Source: Sediminibacterium sp. Gen4
GTDB taxonomy: Bacteria > Bacteroidota > Bacteroidia > Chitinophagales > Chitinophagaceae
Assembly: GCA_013391385.1 (NCBI GenBank)
Contig: JACBFI010000034.1
Span: 1-37,465, forward strand
Length of the DNA: 37,465 nucleotides
Direction: 5' to 3'
In this document: positions 23,520 through 31,811 of the stretch, piece after piece
How positions within the stretch are numbered: the first letter of the stretch is position 1
Layout: each line of letters starts with the position of its first letter
Position numbers and translations under genes: made by a program
Notes under the pieces: model-generated
Told to the model about the DNA's origin: nothing
Databases searched by the model: none
What the model saw: the letters and a program-made list of their open reading frames with translations, nothing else

Positions 23520-23776
23520 CCAGCACAGAAATATTTTTTGTAGAGAATATGCGATGTAAAGGTTGTGCCAATACGATTGAATCAACACTCATCAAAATAC
23601 CCGGCGTTCAAGGTGTTGATATTTCATTGACAGATAAAAAGGTTTGTGTAATGGGTATCGGTATTGATAGAGATCTCATCATTAAGACCTTAGAAAAAAT
23701 AGGGTATCCTTTATCTGGCAAAAATTCCTTTCTCAGAAAAGCTGTTTCTTTTATTGCTTGTTCCAGCGGTCGATAA
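23516..23776 (+). CDS. HMA-domain protein (heavy-metal-associated, MRCKGC)
   Basis: 86 residues from the ATG at 23516, which shares ATGA with the thioredoxin stop. The domain has MRCKGCANTIE, the two-Cys loop that binds Cu(I), Zn or other soft metals in CopZ/MerP-like proteins, and a typical ferredoxin-like pattern after it. Its C-terminus has one more Cys in IACSSGR. An HMA protein in a sulfur operon is unusual: it could carry sulfane sulfur on its cysteines, or supply copper. No P-type ATPase or copper enzyme is nearby. Confidence 0.85.
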   Translation: MTSTEIFFVENMRCKGCANTIESTLIKIPGVQGVDISLTDKKVCVMGIGIDRDLIIKTLEKIGYPLSGKNSFLRKAVSFIACSSGR

Positions 23777-23803
23777 TCACTTCTATTATAAATCCCTTTA
23801 TAT

Positions 23804-25186
23804 ATGACAGTACGTATTGCTGCCATAGTACTTATACTATTTTTTCAAAACCTCTCTGCTTCCGCAATGCAGGAGAATGAAAGCAGTCTTATTGATAGCA
23901 ACAGCTTAAGAGCTGCTTTTGTACATGGAAAAACAGAAGCTCATTTTCGTTATTTTTTCATGGCTACTGATAATAAAAAAGGGCTTACTGATTATTATGC
24001 CCATGCTGTGGGTGGAGGATTAAAATATGAAACGGGGAAATTTCATGGCTTTCAGGCCGGCGTTGGCGGATTTTTCATTTTTAACATTGGATCTTCTGAT
24101 TTACATCAGCCTGACGCACTCACAAAACAGGTGAACAGATATGAGATCGGGTTATTTGATATAGAAAACGCATCCAATAAAAACGATATTGACAGACTAG
24201 AAGAACTCTACTTAAAATATCATTTTAAAAACACCACACTCACTTTAGGTAAACAACTCATCAATACTCCATTCATCAATTTACAGGATGGAAGAATGAG
24301 ACCTACAGGAGTAGATGGTATTTGGTTGAATGCAGTATCAAAGAAAACAAAATGGGAAGGGGGTGTTTTATGGGGTATCAGTCCGAGAAGCACTGTTCGC
24401 TGGTTCAATATTGGGGCTTCAATTGGAGTATATCCACAAGGAGTTCAGGAAAACGGACAACCTTCTGATTACAGAGAACATATCTATAGTAATGCCATTG
24501 GGGTTCTTGGTTTCACACATTCATTTCAGCAAGGTTTAAAGTTGCAGATATGGGAACAATGGACAGAAAATGTATTCAATACTGTTTTGGTACAGGTAGA
24601 TAAAAAATGGGGAAGCAGTTCCTTCTATTCAGGGGTACAAGGCATTGTACAACATGCATTGAATGATGGAGGAAATGTTGATCCAAATAAAACCTATATA
24701 CAAAAAGGCAGTAGAGCATTTAGTTTCGGCGCTACAACCGGATGGAAAAATAAAAATACAGACATTTCATTGAGCTATAATCGTATTACATCATCCGGTC
24801 GTTACATGATGCCGAGGGAATGGGGAAGAGATCCGTTTTTTACATTCCTACCCAGAGAAAGAAATGAAGGCTTTGGTGATGTACATGCCGGAATGATCAA
24901 ATTCAAGCAATCATTTCCGAAACAACATCTTCAGACATGGGTTGGATTCGGATACTACAGCTTACCGGATGTAACCAATACGCGATTGAACAAATACGGA
25001 ATGCCTTCATACACACAACTTAATATAGATATTCAATACCAATTCAGGGGAATCTTAGAAGGTATGAATGCAGAACTCTTGTATGTATATAAAGGACAAG
25101 AAGGAAATAGTTTCGGGAACAACAAATATGTGATACATAAAGTAAACACATCTTTATTCAACTTAATTTTAAACTATCATTTTTAA
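23804..25186 (+). CDS. OprD-like outer-membrane porin
   Basis: 460 residues with a signal peptide (about 1-22, LSASAM). The rest is a beta-barrel pattern of alternating polar and hydrophobic residues that ends with Phe (LILNYHF), the usual last strand. It contains LRAAFVHGKTEAHFRYFFM and LGKQLINTPFINLQDGRMRPTG, as in OprD/OprD-like porins, which pass small anions and acids. It follows the HMA gene by 27 bp. Thiosulfate or tetrathionate is the natural candidate substrate given the TsdA-like gene downstream; that is inference. Confidence 0.82.
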   Translation: MTVRIAAIVLILFFQNLSASAMQENESSLIDSNSLRAAFVHGKTEAHFRYFFMATDNKKGLTDYYAHAVGGGLKYETGKFHGFQAGVGGFFIFNIGSSDLHQPDALTKQVNRYEIGLFDIENASNKNDIDRLEELYLKYHFKNTTLTLGKQLINTPFINLQDGRMRPTGVDGIWLNAVSKKTKWEGGVLWGISPRSTVRWFNIGASIGVYPQGVQENGQPSDYREHIYSNAIGVLGFTHSFQQGLKLQIWEQWTENVFNTVLVQVDKKWGSSSFYSGVQGIVQHALNDGGNVDPNKTYIQKGSRAFSFGATTGWKNKNTDISLSYNRITSSGRYMMPREWGRDPFFTFLPRERNEGFGDVHAGMIKFKQSFPKQHLQTWVGFGYYSLPDVTNTRLNKYGMPSYTQLNIDIQYQFRGILEGMNAELLYVYKGQEGNSFGNNKYVIHKVNTSLFNLILNYHF

Positions 25187-25196
25187 TCGATGTGTT

Positions 25197-26174
25197 ATGT
25201 GGAGTAAGATTCAATCAGACTGGCCTGTATATCTGCTTGCATTCGTAGTAGTGTTGGTAATCGCATTTAAGATATCTACAAACCATCCTGAAAAATCATT
25301 GATTGCGGTGAAGGATAGTAACTGGCGTGCACCAAGCTTATACCTTGATCCAATTCAAAACAAACAAGAACGGGAGTTGATTAGTTATGGTAAAGAATTG
25401 ATTACGCATACTGCTAATTATCTTGGCCCCAATGGATCAGTAAAGCAGATCAGCAATGGCATGAATTGCCAGAATTGTCACTTAGATGCAGGAACCAAAC
25501 CCAATGGCTTTAACTTTAGTGCTGTAGCTGCTAACTATCCTTTATTCAGAGACAGAAGTGGGGCAGTAGAAAGTATTTACAAACGTGTGAGTGACTGTTT
25601 TGAAAGAAGCTTGAACGGCCGCGCACCGGATAGTACCAGTAGAGAATACCAAGCCATTCATGCCTATATTCTATGGTTAGGTAAAGATGTTGCGAAAAAC
25701 ACACACCCAAAAGGATTCGGTATCAAAAAACCGGATTATCTCCAACGAGCGGCTGATCCCGACAAAGGGAAAAAAGTATACGCCATTCATTGTGAACGTT
25801 GTCATGGCGCCAATGGCGAAGGACAAACGATCCCGGAGAATGCAGGATATATTTACCCTCCTTTATGGGGCAAGAACAGTTATAATACCGGAGCAGGTTT
25901 ATATAGACTTAGCAACTTTGCAGGATTCATTCAATCCAATATGCCTTTTAATGAAGTATCGGCTCATAATAAATTGACGGATGAAGAAGCATGGGATATT
26001 GCAGCGTATGTAAATAGTCAACCCAGACCTATCATGAAAGAATCACACGATTGGCCAGATATCAGTAAAAAGCCCATTGATCATCCTTTTGGTCCATATG
26101 CTGATAGTTTCAGTGAACAACAGCATAAATACGGTCCATTTTTACCGATTCTTTTTGCCAGAGAGAAAAACTGA
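25197..26174 (+). CDS. tsdA: Dihaem cytochrome c, thiosulfate dehydrogenase (TsdA-like)
   Basis: 325 residues. A hydrophobic segment (about 10-26) is a signal or anchor. Haem 1 is CQNCH (91-95) and haem 2 is CERCH (199-203). Cys134 in VSDCFERSLNG matches the unusual Cys axial ligand that TsdA uses on its active haem, and a Met in SNMPFNE (about 250) fits as ligand of haem 2. TsdA couples two thiosulfates to tetrathionate, releasing electrons to the respiratory chain, or works in reverse. It starts 10 bp after the porin gene. SoxA is less likely because of the dihaem layout and the Cys134 block. Confidence 0.85.
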   Translation: MWSKIQSDWPVYLLAFVVVLVIAFKISTNHPEKSLIAVKDSNWRAPSLYLDPIQNKQERELISYGKELITHTANYLGPNGSVKQISNGMNCQNCHLDAGTKPNGFNFSAVAANYPLFRDRSGAVESIYKRVSDCFERSLNGRAPDSTSREYQAIHAYILWLGKDVAKNTHPKGFGIKKPDYLQRAADPDKGKKVYAIHCERCHGANGEGQTIPENAGYIYPPLWGKNSYNTGAGLYRLSNFAGFIQSNMPFNEVSAHNKLTDEEAWDIAAYVNSQPRPIMKESHDWPDISKKPIDHPFGPYADSFSEQQHKYGPFLPILFAREKN

Positions 26175-26179
26175 GTAAG

Positions 26180-26224
26180 CGTGACATGCATCACGTTTCA
26201 AAAAACAGAAACCATTCATTTTTG
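26180..26224 (+). promoter_or_regulatory. CRP-type site 5 plus TTTG -7 box, promoter of the YeeE/YedE genes
   Basis: CGTGACATGCATCACG is at 26180-26195 and TTTG at 26221-26224, 25 bases later; the ATG is at 26245. Same geometry as sites 1, 2 and 4. It marks a separate transcription unit starting after the cytochrome gene. Confidence 0.8.
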
Positions 26225-26244
26225 CAACTCAATCAAGTTAACCA

Positions 26245-26808
26245 ATGAAAGAATTTTTACAACAACCTTGGCCTTGGTACGTAGCCGGTGCTTTAATCGG
26301 ATTGATTGTACCTGCATTATTGATTTTAGGCAATAAACATTTTGGCATTTCTGCCAATTTGCGACATGCTTGTGCCGCTTGTTTTCCTTCCAATATCAAT
26401 TTCTTCAAGTATGATTGGAAAAAAGAAAGCTGGAATTTATTTTTTGTAGGGGGCATATTGATTGGAGCACTCATTGCAGCACTGGGTTTACCCGATCCGA
26501 ACCCGATTGTAGTAAACCCTGACCTAGTCAATGAATTGAATACGTATGGCATCAATGATTATAGTAGCATGGTGCCCCAGCAATTGGTATCCTGGGATAG
26601 TTTATTCACTGCCAGGGGATTGATCATGATGGTAGGTGGTGGTTTTCTGGTAGGTTTCGGTTCACGTTATGCGGGTGGATGTACCAGTGGTCATGCCATT
26701 ATGGGATTAAGTAATCTCCAATGGCCATCATTGGTAGCTACTTGTTGTTTTATGGCCGGTGGATTTCTCATGGCCAATCTGATCCTCCCTTTGATTATGA
26801 AATTATAA
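26245..26808 (+). CDS. YeeE/YedE (TsuA-like) thiosulfate transporter, first half
   Basis: 187 residues with four to five membrane helices. The Cys-containing YeeE/YedE signature is present: [19 protein letters not shown] (about 144-162). A further motif [10 protein letters not shown] (about 47-55) holds two cysteines. TsuA imports thiosulfate by passing it along such cysteines, and in TsuA both halves are one chain. Here the second half is the next gene, 11 bp downstream. Together they would bring thiosulfate or another sulfane sulfur species into the cell. Confidence 0.88.
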   Translation: MKEFLQQPWPWYVAGALIGLIVPALLILGNKHFGISANLRHACAACFPSNINFFKYDWKKESWNLFFVGGILIGALIAALGLPDPNPIVVNPDLVNELNTYGINDYSSMVPQQLVSWDSLFTARGLIMMVGGGFLVGFGSRYAGGCTSGHAIMGLSNLQWPSLVATCCFMAGGFLMANLILPLIMKL

Positions 26809-26819
26809 ATTGAAAAGAC

Positions 26820-27329
26820 ATGTCTACCGAAAAAAATACACAAGAAATACTAACCGATTTTGAAGTTCGCTCATTGGATACGGTTTGTATCAATGAATCT
26901 ACACAACAGCACCCTTGGTGGTACAATTTTAAATACCTCGCAGTGGGTATACTATTTGGAATTGTATTTGTAAAAGCTGAAATCATTTCATGGTTCAGAA
27001 TGCAAGAAATGTTTCGCTTTCAAAGCTTTCATATGTATGGTGTAATAGGTACTGCAGTAGTGGTAGGTGCTATTTCCATTGCGCTCATCAAAAAATTCAA
27101 AGTGAAAACTATTCATGGAGAAGAGATACACTTTACACCTAAAAAATTCAATAAAGGGCAGATCATTGGCGGACTCATTTTTGGCTTAGGCTGGGCTTTG
27201 ACAGGCGCTTGTCCGGGACCTATTTTTGCTCAGATAGGTATGGGGATCACTGTGATGATTGTTGTTTTGTTAAGTGCTATTGCCGGAACTTGGGTATATG
27301 GTTACTTTAGAGATCGATTACCTCACTAA
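26820..27329 (+). CDS. YeeE/YedE-related (DUF6691-type) transporter, second half
   Basis: 169 residues. A polar N-terminus of about 35 residues is followed by four membrane helices. The signature GLGWALTGACPGPIFAQIG (about 120-138) matches the second Cys-bearing repeat of the TsuA family. It is the partner of the preceding gene. The N-terminal extension is probably cytoplasmic. The MFS gene follows after 12 bp. Confidence 0.87.
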   Translation: MSTEKNTQEILTDFEVRSLDTVCINESTQQHPWWYNFKYLAVGILFGIVFVKAEIISWFRMQEMFRFQSFHMYGVIGTAVVVGAISIALIKKFKVKTIHGEEIHFTPKKFNKGQIIGGLIFGLGWALTGACPGPIFAQIGMGITVMIVVLLSAIAGTWVYGYFRDRLPH

Positions 27330-27341
27330 TACATCATAAAT

Positions 27342-28580
27342 ATGCAAGGGCTTCAAAAAAATGCTTTTCAATTTTACCTGCTGGTTTTAGTGAATGCATT
27401 TGTAGGAGCGATGATTGGATTAGAGCGTTCAGTATTATCCGGATTAGGTGAACAGGTATTCGATCTCACCGCATACGCTGTTATTCTTTCTTTCATACTT
27501 GCATTTGGTTTTACAAAAGCATTGGCGAATCTGGCAGTCGCTTTTTTATCAAGCAAATTCACCCGAAAAAAAATATTGATACTGGGTTGGGTGGCAGCTT
27601 TGCCTGTACCATTCTTACTCATGTATGCAAGATCCTGGGAATGGATCATTGTAGCGAATGTTTTATTGGGTATCAATCAAGGATTGGCTTGGTCTTCTAC
27701 TGTGATCATGAAAATAGATTTGGTTGGGTCAAAGAACAGAGGACTGGCCATGGGCATTAATGAATTCGCGGGTTATTTATCTGTTGGACTTGCTGCTTTG
27801 TTAGCAGGTAATATTGCTGCTACATGGGGTTATGAATATTATCCCTTTTTACCCGGTGTATTCTTTGTTATTGCAGGCTTGCTTATTTCCTTTTTTTTGG
27901 TAAAAGACACCGCTCATTTTGTAGCACACGAAACTGCTCAAAGTAATATAGAGATATATACCAAGCTTTGGCAACAAATAAGCTGGAAACACCATAACAT
28001 GGGATCTGTTAGTATCAATGGTTTGATCAATAACATGAATGATGCGATGGTATGGGGACTTCTTCCATTGTTGTTGATACAGCGAGATTTCACCACTGTA
28101 CAAATTGCTTGGGTAGCCGGTATCTATCCGGCTGTTTGGGGACTTTCACAGTTAGTCACGGGAACAATGGGAGATCGCTTTTGTAAAAAACAGATCATTA
28201 GTGCCGGAATGTTCTTACAAGGTGCAGCCATACTCATGTTCGTATTTTTCAGTTCATTTAGTTTAACTGTTGCGGCTTCTGCTGTATTGGGTATTGGAAC
28301 AGCATTGGTATATCCGAATTTTTTAACGGTGATCGCGGAAAACCTGCATCCTACACAAAGGGCTAAGGGGTTGAGTATTTTTCGTTTCTGGAGAGACAGT
28401 GGTTATGTCTTTGGCGCTTTGTTGGCAGGTGTATTAGCAGATATATTCGGACTTAGCATTACATTGATCATTGTTGCCGGCATAACAGTTTTGGGAGGAG
28501 TATTGGCCGAAATCAGAATGTGTTGCACCCTTCGTCATTTCTGGAAATCAAATTTATGTTCAGAAGCAATACTGTATTAA
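27342..28580 (+). CDS. MFS transporter, last gene of the sulfur regulon
   Basis: 412 residues with about 12 hydrophobic helices. MFS features include KFTRKKILILGW (loop 2-3, about 67-78) and a GMNEF-like segment AMGINEFAGYLSVG. It follows the split YeeE/YedE pair and presumably exports sulfite or sulfur anions, or imports them; the substrate cannot be told. The C-terminus after AEIRM reads CCTLRHFWKSNLCSEAILY, which is unlike the usual short tail of this group. The sequence change there may mark the junction with the accessory region. Confidence 0.85.
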   Translation: MQGLQKNAFQFYLLVLVNAFVGAMIGLERSVLSGLGEQVFDLTAYAVILSFILAFGFTKALANLAVAFLSSKFTRKKILILGWVAALPVPFLLMYARSWEWIIVANVLLGINQGLAWSSTVIMKIDLVGSKNRGLAMGINEFAGYLSVGLAALLAGNIAATWGYEYYPFLPGVFFVIAGLLISFFLVKDTAHFVAHETAQSNIEIYTKLWQQISWKHHNMGSVSINGLINNMNDAMVWGLLPLLLIQRDFTTVQIAWVAGIYPAVWGLSQLVTGTMGDRFCKKQIISAGMFLQGAAILMFVFFSSFSLTVAASAVLGIGTALVYPNFLTVIAENLHPTQRAKGLSIFRFWRDSGYVFGALLAGVLADIFGLSITLIIVAGITVLGGVLAEIRMCCTLRHFWKSNLCSEAILY

Positions 28581-28583
28581 TGA

Positions 28584-28958
28584 TTATTGGATTACCTGAC
28601 AGGCTTCAAGTATATTTCCATCCAAATCAAAAAAAAGAAAAGAACAGATACTCTCATCGCAAGAAAGCTCACCTACCTTCACATCGTTTTTTAAAAGCTG
28701 GTCTCTTGCATCAGCTGCATTAATTGTCTTAAAAATCGGATAAGTAGTTGTTTTTTTATTAACTGTGATTGGTTGGTCTGTTTCCCATAAAGTAAGACTT
28801 GTTGGACTTTTTGTATCTAACACAACTAAATTTAAGTTATTGTCTTCCCATACTGGTGTAAGTCCCAGTTTTTCCTGATACCAGCTGGAAGATTTTTCGA
28901 TGTTAGTCACGCGAACGATAATAGTGTCGATACCCTGTAGTAAATTATTTTCATTCAT
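28584..28958 (-). CDS. VOC-superfamily protein (glyoxalase/bleomycin-resistance fold)
   Basis: 124 residues with two beta-alpha-beta-beta-beta units. The first has IIVRVTNIEKSSSWYQEKLGL and the second ends FFDLDGNILEACQV; the terminal Glu (in NILEACQV) fits the usual metal-ligand place. The family includes glyoxalases, dioxygenases and antibiotic-binding proteins, so the role is open. It converges with the MFS gene (3 bp between the stops) and lies downstream of the ECF sigma factor on the same strand. Confidence 0.85.
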   Translation of the reverse strand: MNENNLLQGIDTIIVRVTNIEKSSSWYQEKLGLTPVWEDNNLNLVVLDTKSPTSLTLWETDQPITVNKKTTTYPIFKTINAADARDQLLKNDVKVGELSCDESICSFLFFDLDGNILEACQVIQ

Positions 28959-29066
28959 AAAATTATATTTAAATTTTGGATATGATATAACATTTAGATT
29001 ATGCCTAGAATATTCAATTTTACCTTAACTAGGTTTCTGGTAATTGATCGTATTTATCTCAAAAAT

Positions 29067-30038
29067 TTATGTAACATTTATTACAGATTTTTCATTATAC
29101 TGGTAACCTTCCACCATTGCCGGAATACCTAATTTTTTTGCCACATACCTAATTAAATCAATAGTAAAAAAGTGCCATTGAACTTCATAAATTTTTTCTT
29201 CATCATGGCGAAGTCTTATGACTTCCCGTAGACAAACTTTACCATCAGCATTTTTGCGCATTCCAAATAGGGCGGGAATACCATCAACATAACCAAACTC
29301 TAACCACTTCTCTACCGGATCTAATTGCCAGTAGTAAAGTGAGAATTTTTCACTTTGTTCTTTTCCTAATTCAATCCAATCACCAGTAATTGTAGTTGTA
29401 GCTTGATCGTCAAGAAGCGACAGTATTTCGGTAGCATTTAAATCATTGAAAGCATTTATGTATCTTTTTACAAGATCGTTTGTAACGGGTTCTTTAGCAA
29501 TGTGCGTAGTCTTGCCAGTTTTTTCCTTTTTCTTTAAGTCTGCGGCTAAAGTTCTTCTTGCTCGATGAAGGTAACTTTTAATAGTACCTTCTGAAGTTCC
29601 TATCATTTCTGCAATTTCTTTATTGGTGAAATCAAATGATGATGATAATAAAAAAACGACTCGTTGTTTCGGAGGTAATATGTTGATTAGCCATTCCATT
29701 AAATCAGTTATATCTTCCTGTTGCTCGTTTGGTTCGTCGGCAAAATCCATTTGAGTTTCAATTTGAATCGGCATTCTTTTTTTATTCTGGTTAATCCAAA
29801 GATTACTTGCCATACGAAAGAGATATGCTTTGGGATTTAATGCCTGTCCAAGATATCCTAACTTTGCAAAAGCTCTAAGCAACGTATCCTGCACCAGGTC
29901 TTCAGCATCAAATGCACTACCGGTAAGACGGTGACAATATTGCCAAAGTGCAGGTCGATATTCCTCAGTCAGAAAAATGAATTTCTGTTTCAATGCAGTC
30001 ATAGGCTCTTGAAGTTCTCGAAGATCATTTGGTTCCAT
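29067..30038 (-). CDS. ECF sigma factor with C-terminal SnoaL-like domain
   Basis: 323 residues; an internal Met at 30002 could be the start. Sigma region 2 (about 22-90) has FDAEDLVQDTLLRAF, and region 4 (about 120-170) has FTNKEIAEMIGTSEGTIKSYLHRARRTL. A SnoaL-like domain (about 185-320) follows, with VKRYINAFNDLNATEILSLLDD. This tail is found in ECF groups that lack an anti-sigma factor and use it for self-control. No anti-sigma gene is adjacent, which fits. It diverges from the GlxA regulator gene. Confidence 0.88.
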   Translation of the reverse strand: MEPNDLRELQEPMTALKQKFIFLTEEYRPALWQYCHRLTGSAFDAEDLVQDTLLRAFAKLGYLGQALNPKAYLFRMASNLWINQNKKRMPIQIETQMDFADEPNEQQEDITDLMEWLINILPPKQRVVFLLSSSFDFTNKEIAEMIGTSEGTIKSYLHRARRTLAADLKKKEKTGKTTHIAKEPVTNDLVKRYINAFNDLNATEILSLLDDQATTTITGDWIELGKEQSEKFSLYYWQLDPVEKWLEFGYVDGIPALFGMRKNADGKVCLREVIRLRHDEEKIYEVQWHFFTIDLIRYVAKKLGIPAMVEGYQYNEKSVINVT

Positions 30039-30117
30039 ATACGTAATATTTATATTCAGAAATCAGACAATATAAACTACAGAAAGGATAGCAATAATTT
30101 CAATTTTTTTTTAGTAT

Positions 30118-30144
30118 TTGTCCAATAATGCCCCTTTATTGTCC
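30118..30144 (+). promoter_or_regulatory. Direct repeat TTGTCC, 21-bp phase (candidate AraC-type operator)
   Basis: TTGTCC at 30118-30123 recurs at 30139-30144, start to start 21 bases, or two helical turns. AraC-family proteins bind such phased direct half-sites. The repeat lies 45 bp upstream of the GlxA gene and between it and the divergent sigma-factor gene. Six-base repeats are short, so this is a suggestion. Confidence 0.35.
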
Positions 30145-30189
30145 TAAAGTAGAACTGTGAAACACACTACTTTTATATAAATTTTTTGA

Positions 30190-31176
30190 ATGAAAAACCC
30201 TATTAAGATAACTTTTGCAGTTTTACCTAAGGTTCATTTGATTGACTTAGCCGGTCCGGTACAGGTCTTTTATGAAGCAAATCAGTTTGGAGCCGATTTT
30301 CATATTAGCTATTGCAGTATCCAAGAAAGTATTGCATCTCAGCAGGATATTACTTTCAGCGGCATTCAACATTTTAAAGAAGAAACCTTATCCGAAAAAG
30401 ACTATTTATTTGTTGCTGGAACTGACTTTATGTCAATTTCTCAAGGACAGCTGAGAAGCGGATACGATGATTTTTTTAATTGGCTTCAGTGCCAGTACAG
30501 AAAAGGGGTGAATATATGTTCAGTATGTAGCGGAACTTATGTTTTAGCGGCGTCGAAACTACTTAAAAACAAATCCTGTACCACACATTGGAAATGTGTT
30601 GAACATCTCAAGAGAACTAATAGTGATATTAAATTGGTTAACGATCAGTTATTTGTAAAAGATGGAAATCTTTATACCAGTGCAGGCATGACATCTGGTA
30701 TTGATATGGCTTTGTTTATTGTGGAAGAGCATTATGGGCCAATAATTACATCTAAGGTTGCTAGAGAAATGGTTGTATTTATAAGAAGATCTGGCAGTAA
30801 TAGACAAGAAAGTATCTATCTCGATTTCCGCAACCACATACACCCTGCCGTTCATCAAGTGCAGGATTATCTTTTACAAAACCCGTCTGCTAAAACTTCA
30901 ATTGAAGAATTAGCTAACATGTTTAATATATCAGAACGAAACCTCACTCGTTTATTTAAAAAGCTCACAGGAATAAGTATCAATGAGTACCGAACAAAAT
31001 GCCGTCTAGCATATGCTGAATCTCTTATGAATAACCCTGAACTAACTATAGAATATATAGCCAGTGAATGTGGCTTTAAAGATCCCAAACAGCTACGGCG
31101 GCTGTGGAAATCACTGTATAAAATATCACCATCAGCACATCGTAATATAAAAGTTTTAAAGAATCTAGACAAATAG
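30190..31176 (+). CDS. GlxA-family transcriptional regulator (DJ-1/PfpI domain plus AraC HTH)
   Basis: 328 residues. The N-terminal DJ-1/PfpI-like domain (about 5-195) has the nucleophile-elbow segment ICSVCSGTYVLAAS (about 111-124) and GMTSGIDMALFIVEEHYG. The AraC HTH domain (about 225-320) has SIEELANMFNISERNLTRLFKKLTG and YIASECGFKDPKQLRRLWK. The sensor domain is not expected to be an enzyme. It may control the divergent sigma factor and the DinB gene 15 bp downstream. Confidence 0.9.
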   Translation: MKNPIKITFAVLPKVHLIDLAGPVQVFYEANQFGADFHISYCSIQESIASQQDITFSGIQHFKEETLSEKDYLFVAGTDFMSISQGQLRSGYDDFFNWLQCQYRKGVNICSVCSGTYVLAASKLLKNKSCTTHWKCVEHLKRTNSDIKLVNDQLFVKDGNLYTSAGMTSGIDMALFIVEEHYGPIITSKVAREMVVFIRRSGSNRQESIYLDFRNHIHPAVHQVQDYLLQNPSAKTSIEELANMFNISERNLTRLFKKLTGISINEYRTKCRLAYAESLMNNPELTIEYIASECGFKDPKQLRRLWKSLYKISPSAHRNIKVLKNLDK

Positions 31177-31191
31177 TATAAAAATTATGTA

Positions 31192-31671
31192 ATGAGGTGT
31201 GAAATTCAAAAAATTATTGATCAACTGGAAGAGGTTTTCACTGGCAGCCCGTGGCATGGGGCAAGTATAATATCTCAAATTACTGACATCGACGAATCGA
31301 TTGTATATGTACGAGCATGTGAACAACATAGTATTATTGAAATAGTATATCATATGATAAACTGGAGATTATTTGCTATAAGCCGGTTAGAAAAAAATGT
31401 ACCTAGTCTTAAATTTTTTGAAGAGAATGACTGGATTATTATCAAAAAGAAAGATAATCATTCATGGAATGATGCCATTCAAACCTTATATAGTACTCAG
31501 GAAAAACTGATCCAATTACTAAAAGCAATAAACGAAGAACTGCTTGATAAAATAGTTACTGAAAGAAATTATACTTACAAACACTTATTTACTGGGATCA
31601 TACATCATGATATCTATCATTCTGGTCAAATAGCGTACATAAATAAACTGTTTAAAAGGGAATCAAAGTAA
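31192..31671 (+). CDS. DinB-family protein
   Basis: 159 residues with the DinB four-helix bundle. The metal-binding histidines are recognisable in IVYHMINWRLFA (about 44-56) and in FTGIIHHDIYHSGQIAYI near the C-terminus. Members are metal-dependent hydrolases or thiol transferases, many stress-induced. It starts 15 bp after the GlxA gene and is probably in the same transcript. The following gap (31672-31811) holds only a short palindrome (31743-31753). Confidence 0.85.
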   Translation: MRCEIQKIIDQLEEVFTGSPWHGASIISQITDIDESIVYVRACEQHSIIEIVYHMINWRLFAISRLEKNVPSLKFFEENDWIIIKKKDNHSWNDAIQTLYSTQEKLIQLLKAINEELLDKIVTERNYTYKHLFTGIIHHDIYHSGQIAYINKLFKRESK

Positions 31672-31811
31672 TTCTTAAATAACAATCTCTATTGCTATCT
31701 AAACATAACTGTGTACTGTCTTAGTAGAAGTGATGCTTATGCTTGCTAAGCAATGCAATATGCGCGTAAGTTGATATGTATGTAATTTCTAACCTCTTTA
31801 CTCATAAATAA

